From assembly GCA_002506015.1 (NCBI GenBank), contig DAWR01000205.1, positions 3,222-11,969 on the forward strand: 8,748 bases of DNA, in the 5' to 3' direction. Each line of letters starts with the position of its first letter. Within the stretch, counting starts at the first letter, position 1. The notes below the pieces were generated by a model. It had not been told where the DNA came from and searched no databases. It worked only from the letters and a program-made list of their open reading frames with translations. Made by a program: the position numbers and the translations under genes. This DNA is from Candidatus Methanogasteraceae archaeon UBA261 (GTDB taxonomy: Archaea > Halobacteriota > Methanosarcinia > Methanosarcinales > Methanogasteraceae). Of the stretch, positions 5,378 to 8,748 are shown one piece after another.

Positions 5378-6700
5378 ATGATCAGTAAGATACACCTTAA
5401 GAACTTCAAGGCGCTGAGAGATACAGGGGCACTTGAGATCAAACCAATAACATTTCTCGTCGGTCCGAATAGTTCAGGGAAAACCAGTCTGACTCAAGCT
5501 ATTTTGGCGTTAAGACAGACTGTACGGAGTCAGGACCCACAAACGCCCCTGATTTTAGATGATGGTTACATCAATCTTGGATCATACAGGGAGGTGATAT
5601 TCAAGCACGATGAAAAAAATGAGCTCTTCATCGGTTTTGAAGCGGGCGAAAAGAGGTGGAATATAGTTTTTTCCGTGTATAGAAGTGGTAATAACCAGGG
5701 GGCAATCTACCTGAAGTCGCTTGATTTCAACGGTGAGAATATACTCATGCCATCAACGTCACAAAAAGAAAAAGGAAAAAATATCAGGAAGAGTATCGAT
5801 TTCTCAATAAGAAAAAAAAGCGGACGTGGTGGACATTTTATTACTACAAAAGATGAAAAAGACTTTGATGAACAACCCATAGAATTATTAAAATTTTATG
5901 GGATTCTCTTTAAGAGATACAAAGACTCCGGCAAATACTTTGAATATCTATGGGCACATCCTTCGCTTTTTTTCGCGAACGTGATGGCTGGTAGCCTGGT
6001 AGAAGATATTTTTAGGAACACCCACCATATAGGTCCAATCAGGGATGAGCCATCGAGAACATATACAGCCACAGGCGCATCCCCTGCAGAGGTTGGGAAG
6101 AGCGGGGAAGGATCAGTTAATATCCTTCTTCTAGAGAGCGAGATCAGAGAGAAAGTTAAAGAGTGGCTGAAGAATTTTGATATTTCACTGGGCTTTGATC
6201 TGGAAGAACTGAGCGGAAAGACCGGGGGGTCTACCAATACTTATAAAATAATGCTGAGTGATCCCAATACCAAAACAGATGTCAACTTGGTCGATGTTGG
6301 GTTTGGGGCAAGCCAGATCCTCCCTATAATCGTGGAGGGTTTCAATGCTCCGAAAAACGCTCTGATCATGATTGAACAGCCCGAGATACATCTTCATCCC
6401 CGGGCGCAGGGAGCGATGGGCGATCTTCTGGTCGATATAGCAAAATTTAACGAGAAGAAGCTCATTGTGGAGACGCATTGCGATCTATTGATTCGGCGAG
6501 TATGCAAAAACATTCTTCAAAAGAAGATCGATCACACGGACGTGATAATCTATTACTTTGAACCGACAGAAAGCGGAACAGAAGTTAAGACGATAACCAT
6601 CAACAGAAATGGTCAATTCGAAAATTTCCCGGATGGTTTCTTCGAAGAGAGTTTTGAAGAGGCAATGGAGATGGCAGAACTTATGGCACCAGAGGAGTGA
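5378..6700 (+). CDS. ABC/OLD-like AAA family ATPase with DUF3696-like C-terminus
   Basis: This 440-residue SMC/RecF-like ATPase fits the group often found in antiphage or nucleic-acid-response loci; its target is unknown. The Walker A motif GPNSSGKTS is at 29-37, after the typical opening MISKIHLKNFKAL. Residues 60-300 form the family's variable insert. It contains a strongly basic patch (about 130-153, rich in Lys/Arg) and the segment HIGPIRDEPSRTY (217-229), seen in this type of ATPase. The ABC-like signature GFGASQ is at 308-313. Walker B ALIMIEQPEIHLHP is at 328-341, with Glu333 or Glu336 as catalytic candidates. The H-loop ETHCD (365-369) has Cys where ETHSD is common. FPDGFFEES (417-425) is the DUF3696-like tail. 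An in-frame ATG at 5354 would add 8 residues. The stop overlaps the PIN gene by four bases. A run near 5761-5820 is only about 25% G+C, far below trm56. Confidence 0.88.
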   Translation: MISKIHLKNFKALRDTGALEIKPITFLVGPNSSGKTSLTQAILALRQTVRSQDPQTPLILDDGYINLGSYREVIFKHDEKNELFIGFEAGEKRWNIVFSVYRSGNNQGAIYLKSLDFNGENILMPSTSQKEKGKNIRKSIDFSIRKKSGRGGHFITTKDEKDFDEQPIELLKFYGILFKRYKDSGKYFEYLWAHPSLFFANVMAGSLVEDIFRNTHHIGPIRDEPSRTYTATGASPAEVGKSGEGSVNILLLESEIREKVKEWLKNFDISLGFDLEELSGKTGGSTNTYKIMLSDPNTKTDVNLVDVGFGASQILPIIVEGFNAPKNALIMIEQPEIHLHPRAQGAMGDLLVDIAKFNEKKLIVETHCDLLIRRVCKNILQKKIDHTDVIIYYFEPTESGTEVKTITINRNGQFENFPDGFFEESFEEAMEMAELMAPEE

Positions 6701-7161
6701 TTCATTTGGCACAGTTTGTGATCGATGCCAATGTTCTGGGCGATGCTTGTTACGGTAAAGATAACGCAATAGAGGTCCTTGATATTGTACGAAAGAAAGG
6801 TTTGACCGTAATTTTTTGTACAGAGATCTTAAAAGAGTATAAACCAATATTTAGACATCCGGACTGTAAAAAACATAGAAAAATGCTTCAAGAGTGGTAT
6901 ACGCTAATGATATCCGGATTCGGTAAAAAGGTCAAAATCGAGAGTGGTGATGTGAACAGATGCTTCTCCGATCTAATAAGGCAAAAAACGTTCAAGAAGA
7001 AGGATATAGTCTATGTAAAAGCAGCAGAGAAGATAAAAGAAAGGGGACGGGTTCTGATAGCTTACGAGTGGCATTTCCGGAATGCTGATTCCTGCCTCAA
7101 ACAACTGGACATCGTAAGACTCGATCTCAATTGTGCGATCGAGTTCCTGGATGCGGCGTGA
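6697..7161 (+). CDS. PIN-like domain putative ribonuclease
   Basis: This 154-residue protein is a probable metal-dependent RNase of the PIN fold and the likely effector of the upstream ATPase. The first strand FVIDANVLGD carries the diagnostic Asp10 (with Asn12). TEILKEY supplies an acidic residue at Glu43 or Glu47. KKKDIVYVKAAEK gives Asp103 at the third acidic position. RVLIAYEWHF, the strand that usually carries Asp in a TxD context, has Glu124. A full set of acidic residues is therefore present, with one conservative change. Six cysteines are scattered through the chain. Translation starts at a GTG that overlaps the ATPase stop (GTGA, 6697-6700), so the two are translationally coupled. 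No antitoxin-like small gene is nearby, which argues against a plain VapBC module. The assignment rests on motif reading; overall similarity to named PIN families is not evident. Confidence 0.72.
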   Translation: MIHLAQFVIDANVLGDACYGKDNAIEVLDIVRKKGLTVIFCTEILKEYKPIFRHPDCKKHRKMLQEWYTLMISGFGKKVKIESGDVNRCFSDLIRQKTFKKKDIVYVKAAEKIKERGRVLIAYEWHFRNADSCLKQLDIVRLDLNCAIEFLDAA

Positions 7162-7309
7162 CTATTCCCCATTACGACCCAAAAACCGCCCGAACACCCG
7201 ATTCAAGAACAACACGGTCCCGCACCCAATCGAAAGCGTCATTGACACGATATTTTTGGCTATCCACTATTTTACGTGGGTGAGTGTGGTTGAAATATCC
7301 AATAGTCTC
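7162..7309. other. Intergenic stretch between the convergent PIN gene and pgk
   Basis: This 148-base stretch holds no gene I can support. A plus-strand T-rich run near 7252-7257 could help terminate the PIN transcript. On the minus strand a 26-codon frame (ATG at 7242 to a stop at 7162-7164) would encode a short hydrophobic peptide with a basic end. It has no Shine-Dalgarno or TATA box at a sensible distance. It could be a remnant of a membrane protein or chance. Confidence 0.35.
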
Positions 7310-8536
7310 TTATTTCTTGAGTCGCTTGTATGCATCTTCCAGCGCTTCGATTCCAGGGAGCTTGCGTCCGGATAGGAAATCGATGCAAGCACCGCCGCCG
7401 GTACTGATGTGCGAAATATTCGACTCGATTCCGAGATTATGCGCCTCTGCAGCGATGTGCCCGCCTCCGATGATCGAAAACTTCGATTTTGTTGCTGCGA
7501 GGATGAGTTCCTTCGTTCCGAGTGCGAAGGCGTCCTTCTCGAACAAGCCGGCAGGTCCGTTCATGATCACGGTATCCGCGTTCTTGATCGTCTCCGAAAA
7601 CGAGAGGATAGTATCGATTCCGATGTCGTTGATCGGGAGATCGGTCGGCAGTTCTGATACCGGCATCTCCATACGTTTCTCAGGGTTGTCCGGATCAGCA
7701 CACGCGATATCAACAGGAATCCTGATCTTATCACCGTATTCCGCAAGCAGTTCACGTGCCCGCCCGATCTGCGTGGTGTACCCAATGGAATCTATGAGAT
7801 CAGTGCTTTTCTTACCGAGATCTATGTCATTTGCTGCAAGAAACACATTCGCAACAACCCCGGTAACGAGGATCGCCTCCACTTCATCACGTTTGGCGAC
7901 GTTCTCGATTACATCGATTGAATCGTCCGCCTTGATCCCACCGAGCACGAATACAGCCCCGTTCTCTGAAAACCCCCTGCTCAGTGATCGGATCTCTTTC
8001 TCCATCAGACGCCCCGCGACCGATGGCAGAGACCGGGTAAACCCAACGACAGAGAGGTGTGATCGGTGCGAGACCGCGAATGCGTCGTTTACGAAGATGT
8101 CTACGTGCGGAGAGAGTTTTTTCACCATGATCGTGTCAGCATGCTCTGCAGGGGTTCGGGTCAGGCTCTCCTCTGCATAGAACCGCACGTTCTCTAGCAG
8201 GATGATATCACCGTTTTTCATCGAGTGAATCGCATGTATCGCATGCGATCCGAAGATGTCGTCCACATAAGTAACTGTTCGTCTGCAGAGACGCTCCAAC
8301 CGTTGCGCGTGCACCTCTGTTGTCGTAAAGTCCCGCTTCCCAGCCCGGCTCTGGTGTGCGAGCAATACGACCTTCGAATCGATGAGATCGTTTAAGGTTG
8401 GTATATGGCTTCTAAATCGGGAATCGTCCAGAATCGTCCCGTCCGGAGCCATCGGAGAATTCAGATCGATCCTGGCAAGCACGGTCTTGCCGGCTGTGGA
8501 GACATCGTCTAGAGTCAAACAGTTTATGGATCCCAT
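7310..8536 (-). CDS. pgk: Phosphoglycerate kinase
   Basis: This 408-residue cytoplasmic enzyme interconverts 1,3-bisphosphoglycerate + ADP and 3-phosphoglycerate + ATP. In a methanogen-like archaeon it would act mostly in gluconeogenesis. The N-terminal substrate domain shows VLARIDLNSP (19-28), the DDSRFRSHIPTL segment with Arg40 and Arg42, LLAHQSRAGKRDF (archaeal form of the His-x-x-Arg region), LLENVRF and NDAFAVSHRSHLSVVGF. The C-terminal nucleotide domain has VLGGIKADDS, VIMNGPAGLFE, IIGGGHIAAE and the C-terminal STGGGA loop. SRAGK replaces the SRPGK I expect in archaeal enzymes, a small change. Length is normal. The ATG at 8536 lies about 28 bases from a TATA element, so a leaderless mRNA is likely. 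The gene is convergent with the ATPase-PIN unit. Confidence 0.97.
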   Translation of the reverse strand: MGSINCLTLDDVSTAGKTVLARIDLNSPMAPDGTILDDSRFRSHIPTLNDLIDSKVVLLAHQSRAGKRDFTTTEVHAQRLERLCRRTVTYVDDIFGSHAIHAIHSMKNGDIILLENVRFYAEESLTRTPAEHADTIMVKKLSPHVDIFVNDAFAVSHRSHLSVVGFTRSLPSVAGRLMEKEIRSLSRGFSENGAVFVLGGIKADDSIDVIENVAKRDEVEAILVTGVVANVFLAANDIDLGKKSTDLIDSIGYTTQIGRARELLAEYGDKIRIPVDIACADPDNPEKRMEMPVSELPTDLPINDIGIDTILSFSETIKNADTVIMNGPAGLFEKDAFALGTKELILAATKSKFSIIGGGHIAAEAHNLGIESNISHISTGGGACIDFLSGRKLPGIEALEDAYKRLKK

Positions 8537-8560
8537 GCATAGATGTTTTGTTGCTGATTC

Positions 8561-8568
8561 GTATTTAA
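8561..8568 (-). promoter_or_regulatory. TATA element of pgk
   Basis: Read on the minus strand the element is TTAAATAC, centred about 28 bases before the pgk ATG at 8536. No Shine-Dalgarno lies between it and the start codon. This is the arrangement of an archaeal leaderless promoter. Confidence 0.5.
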
Positions 8569-8586
8569 CATTACCAGACCGTGTAC

Positions 8587-8699
8587 GTGTTTAGCTAACC
8601 ACAAGATCACACAGTTTGCGAAGCAGCGGCGCAGTTATCTCCACAAGAGTTCTGTGCCAATCTTGTGCAATCTCGTGGTTTTTCGCCTCCGCTAAACAC
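8587..8699. repeat. Imperfect inverted repeat upstream of pgk
   Basis: GTGTTTAGC at 8587-8595 is the exact reverse complement of GCTAAACAC at 8691-8699. Further in, AACCACAAGAT (8597-8607) matches the reverse complement of ATCTCGTGGTT (8670-8680) with one mismatch. CACACAG against CTTGTGCA extends it loosely. The right arm carries about ten extra bases between the two blocks. Inside, CACAAGA (8642-8648) and TCTTGTG (8661-8667) form a second, smaller palindrome. The element could be a structured RNA, a protein-binding region or the trace of a small mobile element. Confidence 0.5.
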
Positions 8700-8734
8700 A
8701 TACCCAGATCGTTAATACAATCAACGCCGATATC
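8591..8734 (-). CDS. Short unidentified reading frame upstream of pgk
   Basis: A minus-strand frame of 47 sense codons lies between an in-frame TAG (8735-8737) and a TAA (8591-8593). The first in-frame ATG is at 8701, which would leave 36 residues (MCLAEAKNHEIAQDWHRTL and on). The translation reads like an amphipathic helix, with Leu, Ala, Glu and Lys spaced as in real proteins, but I recognise no family. No Shine-Dalgarno precedes the ATG. It may be a tiny gene on the pgk strand, the C-terminus of a disrupted gene continuing past the edge, or chance. It overlaps the inverted repeat. Confidence 0.22.
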   Translation of the reverse strand, partial: DIGVDCINDLGMCLAEAKNHEIAQDWHRTLVEITAPLLRKLCDLVVS

Positions 8735-8748
8735 CTAATTGTGTTTGA

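Noticed and set aside
6697..7161. Classical VapBC toxin-antitoxin module
   Set aside because: The partner is a 440-residue ATPase, and no small DNA-binding antitoxin is encoded before or after the PIN gene.
7162..7266. Short hydrophobic minus-strand frame between the PIN gene and pgk
   Set aside because: Only 26 codons follow the first ATG, there are no initiation signals and no recognised family. It is kept only as a note in the intergenic entry.
4666..7309. tRNA-Ser as integration site of the ATPase-PIN unit
   Set aside because: No copy of the tRNA 3' end (T-arm plus acceptor) is seen downstream of the pair, no integrase is present, and trm56 lies intact between the tRNA and the pair.
7284..8180. 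A 298-codon plus-strand open frame
   Set aside because: It is antisense to pgk, which is recognised along its entire length. The Ser/Arg-rich translation is typical of a shadow frame.

Overview
The window looks like a chromosomal segment of a euryarchaeon, most likely of the methanogen/ANME-related Methanomicrobia-Methanosarcinia branch. The archaeal markers are a ribosomal protein of the L10e (uL16) archaeal type, initiation factor aIF2-beta, the SPOUT methyltransferase aTrm56, an archaeal-type phosphoglycerate kinase, a PGF-CTERM-like surface protein and TATA-box promoters, several of them apparently leaderless. The C-terminal TRAM domain on aIF2-beta is what I recall for Methanosarcina-type factors. 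Lineage is inferred from protein features only.

Layout. Positions 1-248 hold the N-terminal part of phoU on the minus strand, cut by the window edge. Divergent from it is a secreted or membrane-anchored protein with a NEW3/Ig-like domain (352-984). Next comes a translation operon on the plus strand: rpl10e (1061-1576), aIF2-beta overlapping it by four bases (1573-2199), and a 114-residue acidic protein of unknown function (2244-2588). gatB (2650-4080), the catalytic subunit of the tRNA-dependent amidotransferase, follows under its own promoter. Convergent to gatB is a small secreted protein with a C-terminal PGF-CTERM-like sorting signal (4089-4610, minus). It shares an AT-rich promoter with the divergent tRNA-Ser(CGA) gene (4666-4750). 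Twenty-two bases after the tRNA lies trm56 (4773-5291), whose product methylates C56 of tRNA T-loops.

The accessory part of the window is a two-gene unit on the plus strand. It consists of an ABC/OLD-like AAA ATPase with a DUF3696-like C-terminus (5378-6700) and an overlapping PIN-like nuclease (6697-7161). This pair is visibly more A+T-rich than its neighbours, has its own TATA box and Shine-Dalgarno sequence, and sits between two core genes, trm56 and pgk. It is the best candidate here for a little-described system, possibly antiphage defence or RNA-targeting stress response. The minus strand then carries pgk (7310-8536). The right edge holds an imperfect inverted repeat and a short unidentified reading frame.

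Most of the window is translation and tRNA biology: ribosome, initiation, tRNA charging, tRNA and tRNA modification. phoU and pgk are single housekeeping genes, and two are cell-surface proteins. The putative nuclease pair stands apart. No insertion sequences, CRISPR arrays or convincing attachment sites were seen.
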